From assembly GCA_902765725.1 (NCBI GenBank), contig CACXAT010000013.1, positions 1 through 55,803 of the forward strand: 55,803 nt of DNA. The letters run 5' to 3'. Shown here piece by piece: positions 33,970 through 43,138 of this stretch. The DNA is from an uncultured Lachnospiraceae bacterium (lineage in GTDB: Bacteria; Bacillota; Clostridia; Lachnospirales; Lachnospiraceae). Within the stretch, counting starts at the first letter, position 1, and every line of letters begins with the position of its first letter. A program made the translations under genes and the position numbers. A model generated the notes under the pieces. The model ran no database searches. It worked only from the letters and a program-made list of their open reading frames with translations, and was not told the DNA's origin.

Positions 33970-34017
33970 GAAAAAAGTCTGGCAGAAGAAGCGTCAGGGA
34001 CAGGAGATGGAGGAGCG

Positions 34018-34716
34018 ATGGCGAATATACAGAAGATCGCAACGGTACACAGTGATTTTCCGGAGAAGTTCGGGATCCCCAGGCAGAGCGGGATCATAGA
34101 GGAACTGAAAGCGGAGATAGTCTTTGAACCGCCTTTCCGCGATCCGAACTGTGTGCTGGGGCTTGAAGAATTCTCCCATATCTGGCTGCTCTGGGAATTC
34201 TCCGGCAATCTGAAGGCTGGATGGTCTCCCACCGTTATCCCGCCCAGGCTTGGAGGAAAGATCCACAAAGGTGTGTTTGCCACCAGATCGCCATTTCGCC
34301 CGAACCCGATCGGCCTGTCCTGCGTGAAGCTGGATTCTGTAGAGCTTCGCCAGGGGACGGGACCGGTGCTTCACATATCGGGGGCGGATCTTCGGGACGG
34401 AACTCCTGTCTATGACATAAAGCCCTATATCCGGTATACGGACTGCCATCCCGATGCGGTGAGCGGATTTGCGGATCAGGTGAAGGAGTATCATCTGCAG
34501 GTCGAGTTTCCGCAGGAGCTTCTGGAGAAGCTGCCCGCGGAGAAGAGAGCGGCGGCTGTGAAGATCCTCTCGGAGGATCCGCGCCCTGCCTATCAGCACG
34601 ATCCGGAACGCAGATACGGAACGGCTTTCGCGGGATGGGATATCCGTTATCATGTGAAGGATGGTGTGCTGAGCGTATGTGAGGTTGTTCCCTACCGGAA
34701 GATGGGGAAGGAGTGA
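34018..34716 (+). CDS. trmO: TrmO-type tRNA methyltransferase
   Basis: 232 residues. TrmO (TsaA/YaeB) N6-methylates threonylcarbamoyl-adenosine 37 in tRNA using S-adenosylmethionine. IATVHSDFPEKFGIPRQSG, LGLEEFSHIWLLWEF, GVFATRSPFRPNPIGLSCVK and LDSVELRQG are conserved marks, and DIKPYIRYTDC ends the core beta-barrel. A C-terminal extension (YHVKDGVLSVCEVVPY) is usual. AGATGGAGGAGCG precedes the ATG. It is followed closely by the LRR gene. Confidence 0.92.
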   Translation: MANIQKIATVHSDFPEKFGIPRQSGIIEELKAEIVFEPPFRDPNCVLGLEEFSHIWLLWEFSGNLKAGWSPTVIPPRLGGKIHKGVFATRSPFRPNPIGLSCVKLDSVELRQGTGPVLHISGADLRDGTPVYDIKPYIRYTDCHPDAVSGFADQVKEYHLQVEFPQELLEKLPAEKRAAAVKILSEDPRPAYQHDPERRYGTAFAGWDIRYHVKDGVLSVCEVVPYRKMGKE

Positions 34717-34730
34717 CGGGAGACCGGTTC

Positions 34731-35783
34731 ATGGAGTATGTCGAATATATCGATAAAAATGAATATGTAATCCTCTACCGGATGTACGGCAGCGGGGGGA
34801 TCGCAGAGATCCCGGCCATGGTGGCGGGCAGACCGGTAAAAATGCTCGCGGACCATCTGTTTGCCGACCGCCCGTCAGAGCTCTATAAACCTTTCCAGAT
34901 CCGGAGAGCATATCTGAAGGGGGAAGAATATCTGCCTGAGGAGGAATGCCGTCCTGAGTCTGATCAGTCTGTACCGGACGGCTCTTCTGGCGGGGAGGCT
35001 TTGGCAGGGACGTCCATTGAGATCATAAGGATCCCGGAGGGGGTAGAGGGGATCGGCAACTATGCCTTCTACGGCTGTTACAGACTCAGAGAGATCTCAT
35101 TTCCGTCAACGATGAAGCGGATCGGGTACGGGATGTTCAATGGATGCAGGCAGGTCAGGCTGCTTTATTTCTCTCTGGGAGAGGGTCCGGCACAGATGCC
35201 GGGGGCAGTCAGCAATCCGCCGGTGATGAAGGAAGTGCTTGACGCGGTCACGAACCGGGTAGAAGCGGTGGTGAATGGCAGCGGTATCGAGCAGTGGAGA
35301 CTCACCTTCCCGGATTACTATGAGGAGGGAAAGGAGAACACTCCGGCCCGGATCATCGAGATAGTCTACCACGGCACCGGATACCAGTACCGGAACTGTT
35401 TCCTGAACCGCAGGATCGAGTTTGACAAGTACGACGAGGTATTTCCCTTTGCTGCCGCCCAGGAGAGTGTTGACACCTGCGTCTCGATCATAAGGAACCG
35501 GCTTCGCAGAGGACCTGCGCCGAAGGAAGAATGGTCATATCGATATATCGATTATATTCGAACAGAGAGTGAAGCCCTGATCGGGGCGATCCTGGAGGAC
35601 ACGATACATGACCCCGTCAGCGAGCTTGAGATCCTTGACGGGTACGGATATTTTACGTCAGACATCGTGGACCGGTTTATCCGGTATGCGACAGATAAAA
35701 AACGGTCGGACGCGGTCAGTTGTCTGATGAATATTAAGAGAGCGCGATTCGCGCCATCGGGCACGTCGAAGTATGAACTGTGA
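34731..35783 (+). CDS. Leucine-rich-repeat (BspA-type) protein
   Basis: About 350 residues, cytoplasmic (no signal). The middle carries BspA-like repeats: IRIPEGVEGIGNYAFYGCYR followed by LREISFPSTMKRIGYGMFNG. The C-terminal 100 residues are helical (YIDYIRTESEALIGAILEDT, DGYGYFTSDIVDRFIRYATD). I use the ATG at 34731; a GTG at 34713 overlaps the trmO stop. It is followed by the VWA and MoxR genes, and in this order it may act as a substrate adaptor or target of the ATPase. That is inference. Confidence 0.7.
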   Translation: MEYVEYIDKNEYVILYRMYGSGGIAEIPAMVAGRPVKMLADHLFADRPSELYKPFQIRRAYLKGEEYLPEEECRPESDQSVPDGSSGGEALAGTSIEIIRIPEGVEGIGNYAFYGCYRLREISFPSTMKRIGYGMFNGCRQVRLLYFSLGEGPAQMPGAVSNPPVMKEVLDAVTNRVEAVVNGSGIEQWRLTFPDYYEEGKENTPARIIEIVYHGTGYQYRNCFLNRRIEFDKYDEVFPFAAAQESVDTCVSIIRNRLRRGPAPKEEWSYRYIDYIRTESEALIGAILEDTIHDPVSELEILDGYGYFTSDIVDRFIRYATDKKRSDAVSCLMNIKRARFAPSGTSKYEL

Positions 35784-35804
35784 TTCGCACAGACAGGCAC
35801 AGCC

Positions 35805-37187
35805 ATGGATGTTAGAGAAGATATAGGCCGCAGGTTTACGGAGGTCTCTGTACAGATCCTTACTGCGAGCCGCAATGAACTGTATATGGACCAGCACTAT
35901 CTGGCTCTTGCGCTGGGCGGCCTGGAGTTTGCCGTTACAACGCAGCTGGAGGGGATCGGGACAGATGGGGAGCACCTGGTGGTGAACCCGAAGGTCCTGG
36001 CGGATCTGTATGAGAGAAACCGTCTTCTGGTGAACCGGATCTATCTTCATCAGGTGTACCACTGTCTGTTCCGTCATATATTCAAGCGGATCCGGCCGCG
36101 GCAGGAGTACTGGATGCTTGCCTGCGACATCGCGGTGGAGCTTCTGATGGACAGCCAGAATATGCGCTCTGTCCGGACCGCCAGGAACCGTTTCCGCGAG
36201 AATGTAAGAGAGGAGCTTACCCGTAAGCTCAGGGTCCTGAACGCGGAGGGCATATACCGTGTACTGACTGAAGGGGCTGAGTGGTCCGAGCCTTCAAGGC
36301 TTGCGAGACTGCGGCAGGAATTCTGCGTGGATAACCACAGCCTGTGGCCGGCATGGAAGATCGACGAGAAGCATCCGAAGCTTCCGCCAAAGAGTGTGAT
36401 CCTGAAAAACAAGTGGGATGACATCTCTTCAAAGACGCAGACAGACATGGAGTCTTTTTCATCGGAGGCGTCTTCGGGAGGCGGGGATCTTCTCGAGGAG
36501 ACGAGGGTGGAGAACCGGGAGCGGTATGAGTACCGGGCCTTCCTCAGAAAGTTTGCCGCGATCCGGGAAGAGATGCATATCGATATGGATTCCTGGGACA
36601 GCATCCTGTATTCCCTCGGCCTGCAGATGTACGGCAACATGCCGCTGATCGAGCCCGTCGAGTCCAGGGAGGTCAAAAAGATCGATGAATTCGTCATCGT
36701 GATCGACACCTCCATGTCTGTCTCGGGACGGCTGGTGCACAGTTTCCTGGAGCAGACCTACAGCATTCTCAGCGAGTCGGAGAGCTATCTTCACAAGGTG
36801 AATATCCGGATCCTGCAGTGTGATGAGCAGGTCCTGTCGGACGAGAAGATCACATCCCGCCAGGAGCTTGAGGAGTACATGGAGCACTTCCGCCTTCTGG
36901 GAGAGGGAGGGACCGATTTCAGGCCGGCTTTTGAGTATGTGGAGAAACTGATTCTGGAGAATCAGTTCCAGGATCTTCGGGGACTGCTGTATTTTACGGA
37001 CGGGAAGGGGATCTATCCGAAGAAGAGACCACCCTTTGAGACCGCGTTTATCTTCTGCGAGGAGAGCTGCGAGACAGCGCAGGTACCGCCCTGGGCGATC
37101 CGGCTGATCCTGCCCAGGGAAGATCTGGAAGTGGACGGGAAGAATCTGAAGGATGCCCGGTTTGTGTGGGCACAGGATGAGGATTGA
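35805..37187 (+). CDS. VWA-domain protein with a metallopeptidase-like N-terminus
   Basis: 460 residues. The N-terminal half matches the DUF2201 type (LHQVYHCLFRHIFKRIRPRQ, CDIAVELLMD). The zinc motif HExxH is changed to HQVYH (residues 82-86), so peptidase activity is probably lost. The C-terminal half is a von Willebrand A-like domain with an intact MIDAS: VIDTSMSVSG, EGGTDFRPAF, YFTDGKG. It is 22 nt after the LRR gene and overlaps the ATPase region. MoxR/VWA pairs act as chaperone-like machines, with the VWA protein as partner. Confidence 0.82.
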   Translation: MDVREDIGRRFTEVSVQILTASRNELYMDQHYLALALGGLEFAVTTQLEGIGTDGEHLVVNPKVLADLYERNRLLVNRIYLHQVYHCLFRHIFKRIRPRQEYWMLACDIAVELLMDSQNMRSVRTARNRFRENVREELTRKLRVLNAEGIYRVLTEGAEWSEPSRLARLRQEFCVDNHSLWPAWKIDEKHPKLPPKSVILKNKWDDISSKTQTDMESFSSEASSGGGDLLEETRVENRERYEYRAFLRKFAAIREEMHIDMDSWDSILYSLGLQMYGNMPLIEPVESREVKKIDEFVIVIDTSMSVSGRLVHSFLEQTYSILSESESYLHKVNIRILQCDEQVLSDEKITSRQELEEYMEHFRLLGEGGTDFRPAFEYVEKLILENQFQDLRGLLYFTDGKGIYPKKRPPFETAFIFCEESCETAQVPPWAIRLILPREDLEVDGKNLKDARFVWAQDED

Positions 37188-37189
37188 GT

Positions 37190-38722
37190 ATGAATATCAG
37201 ACGGGCGAAGAAAGAGATCATGGATGCTGCCGAGGCTTATCTTGAGAAGGATGAGTTCGGCGACTACAGGATTCCGGAGATCCGGCAGAGACCGGTGCTT
37301 CTGATGGGGCCTCCGGGGATCGGAAAAACACAGATCATGGAGCAGATCGCCGGGGAGTGTGATCTGGCCCTGGTCTCCTATACGATCACGCATCATACCA
37401 GGCAGAGCGCGGTGGGGCTTCCATTTATCACTCAGAAGGAATATGGCGGCAGAACCTTCCAGGTGACGGAATACACCATGAGCGAGATCATTGCCTCTGT
37501 CTACGACCGGATGAAGGCCTCCGGAAAGACAGAGGGGATCCTGTTTATCGATGAGATCAACTGCGTGTCAGAGACACTCGCGCCGACCATGCTGCAGTTC
37601 CTGCAGCAGAAAACCTTCGGCAACCAGAAGGTCCCGAAGGGCTGGATCATCGTTGCCGCCGGCAATCCGCCCGAATACAACAAGTCCGTGCGGGATTTTG
37701 ACGTTGTCACGCTGGACCGGGTGAAGGTGATCGACGTGGAACCGGATTTTGAGGTCTGGAAGGAGTACGCGTACAATGTGGGGATCCATACCGCGGTGAT
37801 CTCCTACCTGGATATCCACAGGGAGAATTTCTTCCGGTGCGAGACTACGGTGGACGGAAAGAGATTCGTCACCGCCAGGGGATGGGAGGACCTGTCACAG
37901 ATCATCTATGCCTATGAGAAGCTGGGCAAGAAGGTGGACATGGAGGTGGCGGCCCAGTACCTTCAGTATCCGAAGATCGCGCAGGATTTCTCGAACTATC
38001 TTGAACTGTTCTACAGATACCGGAAGGATTATCAGGTGGACAGCATCCTGTCCGGAATGATCCCCGAGGGGACTCTGGCGAAGCTGCGCTATGCGCCATT
38101 TGACGAGCGCCTGCAGATCGTATCTCTGCTGCTGTCCAGACTGGGCACACAGCTGCGCGGGGTGAAGGCCAGGGACACGGAGACGGCCCATCTCTTTGAG
38201 TTCCTGAAGAGGTACAGAGCCGCTGTGGATCTGCCTCCGGCAGCCCTCTATGAAAGACAGCTGGAGGAACTGCGGGTCCAGGTTAACAGCAGGATCAGTG
38301 CCGGACAGAATGAAAAGGAACTGAAGGAAGAGTACCGCGGTGTATTCCGCCTGCTCGAGTCCTGGCTGCCGGATGTAAAGTCGTGTGAAGGGGATGTGTG
38401 GGAGCTGCTTCGCAGCAGGTTTGCCGAAGTGCGCTCTGAACTGGAGGACGAGATCCGGAAGACCTCGGACATGCTTGAATATGCCTTCGATTTTATGGAA
38501 GCTGCCTTCGGGGAGAGCCAGGAGATGGTCTTCTTTATCACCGAACTGTCGGCAAATTCAGCCGCCATGTGGTTCATCGGTGAAAATGAGTGCCCCCGGT
38601 ACTATCGGTACAATAAAGCGCTTCTGTTTGAGGACAGAAGCGCGGATGTCAGAAAGCAGCTGGATGAGATCCGGTCGGAGATGATCGGCGCGGGTGATAT
38701 CTACCGGCAGACTGGCATCTGA
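37190..38722 (+). CDS. MoxR-type AAA+ ATPase
   Basis: About 510 residues from the ATG at 37190 (GAGG 7 nt upstream). Walker A is LLMGPPGIGKTQ (residues 38-49) and Walker B is ILFIDEINC. The sensor region WIIVAAGNPPEYNKS and YTITHHTRQSAVGLPF are MoxR/Rubisco-activase-like. A long helical C-terminal part (ELEDEIRKTSDMLEYAFDFM) may bind the partner. It starts 2 nt after the VWA stop. It ends 2 nt from the convergent murI stop with no terminator between. Confidence 0.88.
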   Translation: MNIRRAKKEIMDAAEAYLEKDEFGDYRIPEIRQRPVLLMGPPGIGKTQIMEQIAGECDLALVSYTITHHTRQSAVGLPFITQKEYGGRTFQVTEYTMSEIIASVYDRMKASGKTEGILFIDEINCVSETLAPTMLQFLQQKTFGNQKVPKGWIIVAAGNPPEYNKSVRDFDVVTLDRVKVIDVEPDFEVWKEYAYNVGIHTAVISYLDIHRENFFRCETTVDGKRFVTARGWEDLSQIIYAYEKLGKKVDMEVAAQYLQYPKIAQDFSNYLELFYRYRKDYQVDSILSGMIPEGTLAKLRYAPFDERLQIVSLLLSRLGTQLRGVKARDTETAHLFEFLKRYRAAVDLPPAALYERQLEELRVQVNSRISAGQNEKELKEEYRGVFRLLESWLPDVKSCEGDVWELLRSRFAEVRSELEDEIRKTSDMLEYAFDFMEAAFGESQEMVFFITELSANSAAMWFIGENECPRYYRYNKALLFEDRSADVRKQLDEIRSEMIGAGDIYRQTGI

Positions 38723-38724
38723 CT

Positions 38725-39501
38725 TCAGATGCAGGCGTTCATAAGCGTTCTGCACAGGCCAATCTTCTCGGGGAGACTCTCATCAAATGTGATCGAACCC
38801 TGGGAAGAGGGGTCTGAGAGCAGGTTTTCCATCTTCAGACGCCGCTGCAGCTCCCGGGCAGTACCTGCCCCGCCGTCAAAGATCCGGACCCTTTCGCCTG
38901 CGATCTGGCGGATGAGCGGCCGGACGAAGGGATAATGGGTACATCCCAGAACGATGGCGTCCGGTGCGAATTTCTCCAGATAGGGAGTCAGAAGCTCCTG
39001 CAGGTACCTTCTCAGCTGCGGGGTATCCAGGGAGCCTTCTTCCACGAATTCCATAAGACCCGGGCAGCCAAGGGGTATCACATCCGCGCGGTCGCTGTAC
39101 TGTCCCAGAAGATCATTGAACTTGGCGGCGCTGACCGTCAGAGGCGTTGCCATGACGATCACGGTCGGGTGCTCAGACATCAGAGCGGCCGGCTTGAGCG
39201 CCGGTTCAATGCCGATGACGGGGATCTGCGTATAGATCTCGCGCAGGGGGCCGATGGCAGCGCTGGTGGCAGTGTTGCAGGCAACCACAAGGGCTTTGAT
39301 CCCCTGTCTGTAAAAACGCTCTGCGTGAGAGAGGGTGAGTCTGCGGATCTCTTCGACACTCTTTGTGCCGTAGGGAGCGTTGGCAGAGTCCCCGAAATAG
39401 GTATAGTTCTCTCCGGGCATCAGAGCAACGGCCTCTCTTAATACACTGATCCCGCCTACGCCGGAATCAAAGAATGCAATTGGCAGTTTTCGCTTATTCA
39501 T
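38725..39501 (-). CDS. murI: Glutamate racemase
   Basis: 258 residues. MurI makes D-glutamate for peptidoglycan. IAFFDSGVGGISVLREAVAL, YTYFGDSANAPYGTKS and the two catalytic cysteine motifs VVACNTATS and LGCTHYPFV are all present. GIEPALKPA and VIVMATPLTV complete the picture. It is transcribed with yigZ, 65 nt upstream, and converges with the MoxR gene. Confidence 0.95.
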   Translation of the reverse strand: MNKRKLPIAFFDSGVGGISVLREAVALMPGENYTYFGDSANAPYGTKSVEEIRRLTLSHAERFYRQGIKALVVACNTATSAAIGPLREIYTQIPVIGIEPALKPAALMSEHPTVIVMATPLTVSAAKFNDLLGQYSDRADVIPLGCPGLMEFVEEGSLDTPQLRRYLQELLTPYLEKFAPDAIVLGCTHYPFVRPLIRQIAGERVRIFDGGAGTARELQRRLKMENLLSDPSSQGSITFDESLPEKIGLCRTLMNACI

Positions 39502-39566
39502 CAGTCAGTCTGACCTCGCAAGTCTGTAAAGCAGCTTCTGTAGCAATTCCAGGAATCCTGATCACA

Positions 39567-40229
39567 TCAGAGCATCGAAGTATATTCTTCTCCCAGAATG
39601 ACCGGCTGTCCGTCTGACAGAGCATACCGTATGGCATCCTCTGCGACAAAGAGCGCCCTGGCATTGGTCTTCTCGGTGATCTCCGACTTCAGGGAGAGAA
39701 GAGATTCTGCAGGAACCATGGTCTCCATCTCGACCAGATCCGTATAGGAAGTATCGGTGACCGGAAGCCCTCTCTGGCCCAGGATGTACTGGAGCTTGCC
39801 GACCCCGTTGTAATCTGTCCGGACTCTGAGGCGGAAGCCGTCGATACTGTCAGCGATCGTACAGGCATCGAGGCCTTCCTGGACAGCTCTGGAGTAGGCG
39901 CGGACCAGGCCGCCGGTTCCCAGCAGCACCCCGCCAAAATACCGGGTCACCACTACGCAGATATTGGTGACCTCTGCCCCGGACAGGACCGCGAGCATGG
40001 GACGTCCCGCCGTCCCCGCAGGTTCTCCGTCATCGGAGCAGCGGGTGAATTCACCCCGTTCACCGATGATCATGGCGCTGCAGTTGTGCCGCGCGTCCCA
40101 GTACTGCTTTCTGAGAGCTGAGATCATATCATTGGCTTCCTGCGCGCTGCGGACGAGGGAAACGGTTGCAATGAACCTTGATTTTTTTTCTGTGATCTCG
40201 GCGCTTCCGCCTTTCAGCAATATCTTCAC
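39567..40229 (-). CDS. yigZ: YigZ/IMPACT-family protein
   Basis: About 220 residues. The IMPACT N-terminal domain shows KGGSAEITEKKSRFIATV, DARHNCSAMIIGERGEFTRC, SDDGEPAGTAGRPMLAVL, VVTRYFGGVLLGTGGLVRAY. The C-terminal DUF1949-type part follows. I chose the GTG at 40229 because a good minus-strand promoter lies just upstream (about 20 nt leader); the ATG at 40268 would lie upstream of that start point. The cellular role is unclear; the eukaryotic relative affects translation control. Confidence 0.88.
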   Translation of the reverse strand: MKILLKGGSAEITEKKSRFIATVSLVRSAQEANDMISALRKQYWDARHNCSAMIIGERGEFTRCSDDGEPAGTAGRPMLAVLSGAEVTNICVVVTRYFGGVLLGTGGLVRAYSRAVQEGLDACTIADSIDGFRLRVRTDYNGVGKLQYILGQRGLPVTDTSYTDLVEMETMVPAESLLSLKSEITEKTNARALFVAEDAIRYALSDGQPVILGEEYTSML

Positions 40230-40255
40230 GTTTACAAAAACCTTAAGGAATTTCC

Positions 40256-40284
40256 AACATAGTTCCAACGATAAGGTTATACAA
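40256..40284 (-). promoter_or_regulatory. Promoter of yigZ-murI
   Basis: On the minus strand TTGTAT (40284-40279), 17 bp and TATGTT (40261-40256). This supports the GTG start at 40229. Confidence 0.65.
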
Positions 40285-40356
40285 TAATCAGGGTGATACA
40301 GTCAACTTGGCAGTACTCCAAACTCTGTCCGGAGCCCTGTCCGGAGGGACAATTCG

Positions 40357-43041
40357 TTGAAAGGCAGTGCAGATATGTACGATTACACGCGACATGGCAT
40401 TGAGAAAAAGATAAGGCCCCATACCCGCAGGAAAGTGGCCCGCAAGATCATATCAACGGTCCTGAAGCTGATCCTTCTCGTGCTGATCACTGCGATGATC
40501 GGCGTGGGGATCTATGCCTATACACGGATCTCGGGGATCATCAAACGTGCCCCGGATATCTCCGGCATGACCCTCAGTCCGACAGAGGCGGCCACCTATA
40601 TCTGCAATCAGGAAGGAAAACGGGTCCAGAAGCTGACCCTGCCCGAGGCAAACAGGGATCTGGTCAGGCTGTCCGATGTCCCTCTGGACCTTCAGCATGC
40701 GGTGGTGGCGATCGAGGACGAACGATTCTATGAGCACCATGGCATAGACCCAAAGGGAATCCTCCGCGCGGCCTATGAAGGACTGACCAGCGGCTCATTT
40801 TCCCAGGGAGCCAGTACGATCACCCAGCAGCTGCTCAAGAACAGCGTGTTTACGGGCTGGATGTCGGAATCGTCTTTTGAACAGAGGCTCGAGAGAAAGG
40901 TGCAGGAACAGTACCTTGCCCTGAAGCTGGAAAAGACCATGAGCAAGGACAGTATCCTGGAGAATTATCTCAACATGATCAACCTCGGCGCCGGCTGCTA
41001 TGGCGTTCAGGCCGCGGCATACCGGTATTTCGGCAAATCAGTCAGTGACCTGACTCTGTCCGAGGGGGCGGTGATTGCCGGGATCACCCAGAATCCGACG
41101 GCTTTCAACCCGATCGTATATCCGGAGAAAAATGAAAAGCGCCGCAGGATGGTCCTGAACGCGATGCTGCGGCAGGGCTATATCAGCCAGGCCCAGTATG
41201 ACGAGGCCCTTGCCGACAATGTCTATGAGCGCATACAGAACAACGAGCAGACGATCGATACGACCAGCTCGATCTATACGTTTTATCAGGACGCTCTGAT
41301 CGACCAGGTCATGGATGATCTTCAGGAGGAGCTTGCCTACACCTATCAGCAGGCATATGAGGCGGTCTATTCCGGCGGCCTGCGGATCTATTCGGCGCAG
41401 GACGACGAGGTGCAGAAGATCTGCGACGAGGAGTTTGAGAATCCGGCGAACTTCCCGGCCGGGACCAGGGTGGGCATCGACTATGCGCTGAGTATCCAGG
41501 ACGCGGACAAAGTCGTGACCGATTACGGGAACAGCGACCTCAGGGCGTGGGTGAGAAGCACATCGGATCCTTCATTTAACCTGATGTACGCGTCGGCGGA
41601 TGAAGCCAGGGCGAGCGCGGCTGCCTTCCGGGAGTCTGTGGTGAAGGGGAGCGATACGGTCCTTGGAGAGAGGATCACGGTTACGCCGCAGCCGCAGGCC
41701 TCCTGTGTTGTGATCGATCAGTCCACAGGACTTGTAAAGGCGATCGTGGGAGGCAGAGGAGCGAAGGAGGCAAGCCTGACTCTGAACCGGGCTTCCTATA
41801 CCATGCGCCAGCCGGGATCCACATTTAAGATCCTGACGGTATACGCGCCGGTGATCGACAGTAAGCAGATGACCCTTACATCGACGGTTGTCGATGAACC
41901 ATATAATTATGAATTCGGCACAGCAGTCAACAATGCCGGGGGCAATTATCAGGGTGAAGTGACTCTGCGCGATGCGATCACCCAGTCGATCAACGTGGTG
42001 GCAGTCAAGCTCCTGACACAGATCACGCCCCAGGTCGGCTATGACTACGCGAAGAAGTTCGGGATCACCACACTTACCGACCATCTGGAGACAGACGCGG
42101 GAGTGCTGACGGACGTGGGACAGACACTTGCCCTGGGCGGAATCACGAGGGGCGTAACGAATCTGGAGCTGACAGGTGCCTATGCAGCTGTCGCGAACAT
42201 GGGACATTACATAAAACCCAGGTTCTATACAGAGGTCGTGGACCAGTACGGCAATGTACTCCTGGACAATACGGATCCCAGGAGCCGCACTGTGATCAGT
42301 GAAGGCGCGGCGCAGGCTCTGACCAGTGCGATGGAGGATGTGATCTTAGATGAGAGAGGAACGGCTCACGGCCTGATCAATCTCGGAGAGATGCCGACGG
42401 CAGGAAAGACCGGAACCACGTCAGACTGGCGTGACAGCTGGTTTGTCGGCTATACTCCGTATTATACCTGCGGGATCTGGGCCGGCTTTGACAACAACGA
42501 GAAGATGCCGGACGAGGATCTCTACCATACCTACAGCAAGGTCCTCTGGAATTCGATCATGACACGGCTTAATGCCGGGAAGACGATCCGGACCTTCAGG
42601 ACAACGGGGGACGCCGCCAGGATCATGGTCTGTGCCCAGAGCCACATGGCTGCCTCTGCTTTCTGCCCGGATACATACGAAGAAACCTATGTACAGGGAA
42701 CTCAGCCGCAGTTTTACTGCAATATCCATGGGAACGGGGCGTCGGTGAGCGGCCAGGATCCCTGGAGCAGCTCAGGCGGCTCTGACATTACGATCTTCAA
42801 TACCGACCAGGCGGTCGTAGACGTACCTGAACCGCAGCAGGATGTGGTGATACCAGACGCCGGGCAGCCGCAGGAGGTGGTGATACCGGATGCTGAGCAG
42901 CCGCAGGATGCGGTGATACCGGACGCTGAGCAGCCGCAGGAGGTGGTGATACCGGACGCTTCGTCAGGCCAGGATATGGGAGATGTCCCGGATCTGGAGA
43001 TTTCGACCCAGGATTCTGCGGTGATCACGATCTTCAATTAG
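40357..43041 (+). CDS. Class A penicillin-binding protein
   Basis: 894 residues. A cytoplasmic basic tail and one membrane span (LKLILLVLITAMIGVGIYAY) lead into the glycosyltransferase (VVAIEDERFYEHHGIDPKGI, FSQGASTITQQLLKN) and the transpeptidase with PGSTFK (active serine), SINV and KTGT. The C-terminus is a proline-rich tail with four 11-residue repeats, then ITIFN. A TTG at 40357 sits 8 nt after GGAGGG and is my preferred start; an ATG at 40375 is the alternative. It makes and cross-links peptidoglycan strands. Confidence 0.93.
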   Translation: MKGSADMYDYTRHGIEKKIRPHTRRKVARKIISTVLKLILLVLITAMIGVGIYAYTRISGIIKRAPDISGMTLSPTEAATYICNQEGKRVQKLTLPEANRDLVRLSDVPLDLQHAVVAIEDERFYEHHGIDPKGILRAAYEGLTSGSFSQGASTITQQLLKNSVFTGWMSESSFEQRLERKVQEQYLALKLEKTMSKDSILENYLNMINLGAGCYGVQAAAYRYFGKSVSDLTLSEGAVIAGITQNPTAFNPIVYPEKNEKRRRMVLNAMLRQGYISQAQYDEALADNVYERIQNNEQTIDTTSSIYTFYQDALIDQVMDDLQEELAYTYQQAYEAVYSGGLRIYSAQDDEVQKICDEEFENPANFPAGTRVGIDYALSIQDADKVVTDYGNSDLRAWVRSTSDPSFNLMYASADEARASAAAFRESVVKGSDTVLGERITVTPQPQASCVVIDQSTGLVKAIVGGRGAKEASLTLNRASYTMRQPGSTFKILTVYAPVIDSKQMTLTSTVVDEPYNYEFGTAVNNAGGNYQGEVTLRDAITQSINVVAVKLLTQITPQVGYDYAKKFGITTLTDHLETDAGVLTDVGQTLALGGITRGVTNLELTGAYAAVANMGHYIKPRFYTEVVDQYGNVLLDNTDPRSRTVISEGAAQALTSAMEDVILDERGTAHGLINLGEMPTAGKTGTTSDWRDSWFVGYTPYYTCGIWAGFDNNEKMPDEDLYHTYSKVLWNSIMTRLNAGKTIRTFRTTGDAARIMVCAQSHMAASAFCPDTYEETYVQGTQPQFYCNIHGNGASVSGQDPWSSSGGSDITIFNTDQAVVDVPEPQQDVVIPDAGQPQEVVIPDAEQPQDAVIPDAEQPQEVVIPDASSGQDMGDVPDLEISTQDSAVITIFN
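42832..42960 (+). repeat. 33-bp tandem repeat in the PBP tail
   Basis: Four in-frame units encode PQQDVVIPDAG, PQEVVIPDAEQ, PQDAVIPDAEQ and PQEVVIPDAS-like peptides. The units differ by few bases, so the number is likely to vary between strains. Confidence 0.85.
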
Positions 43042-43089
43042 GAAATTACGAAGCGGCATCATCACAGAATAAAAAACGGAATAAAAAAC

Positions 43090-43114
43090 GCACCGTGCAG
43101 AACCTGCACGGTGC
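43090..43114 (-). terminator. Terminator of the membrane-protein gene
   Basis: GCACCGTGCAG and CTGCACGGTGC pair perfectly around AAC. Read on the minus strand the stem is followed by GTTTTTTATT, so it mainly ends the 43139-43585 gene. On the plus side it also lies after the PBP gene. Confidence 0.85.
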
Positions 43115-43138
43115 ATTGTATATCCGATATCGACGGGC

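Noticed and set aside
42832..42960. CRISPR-like repetition
   Set aside because: The 33-bp units are adjacent, without spacers, and in frame inside the PBP gene.
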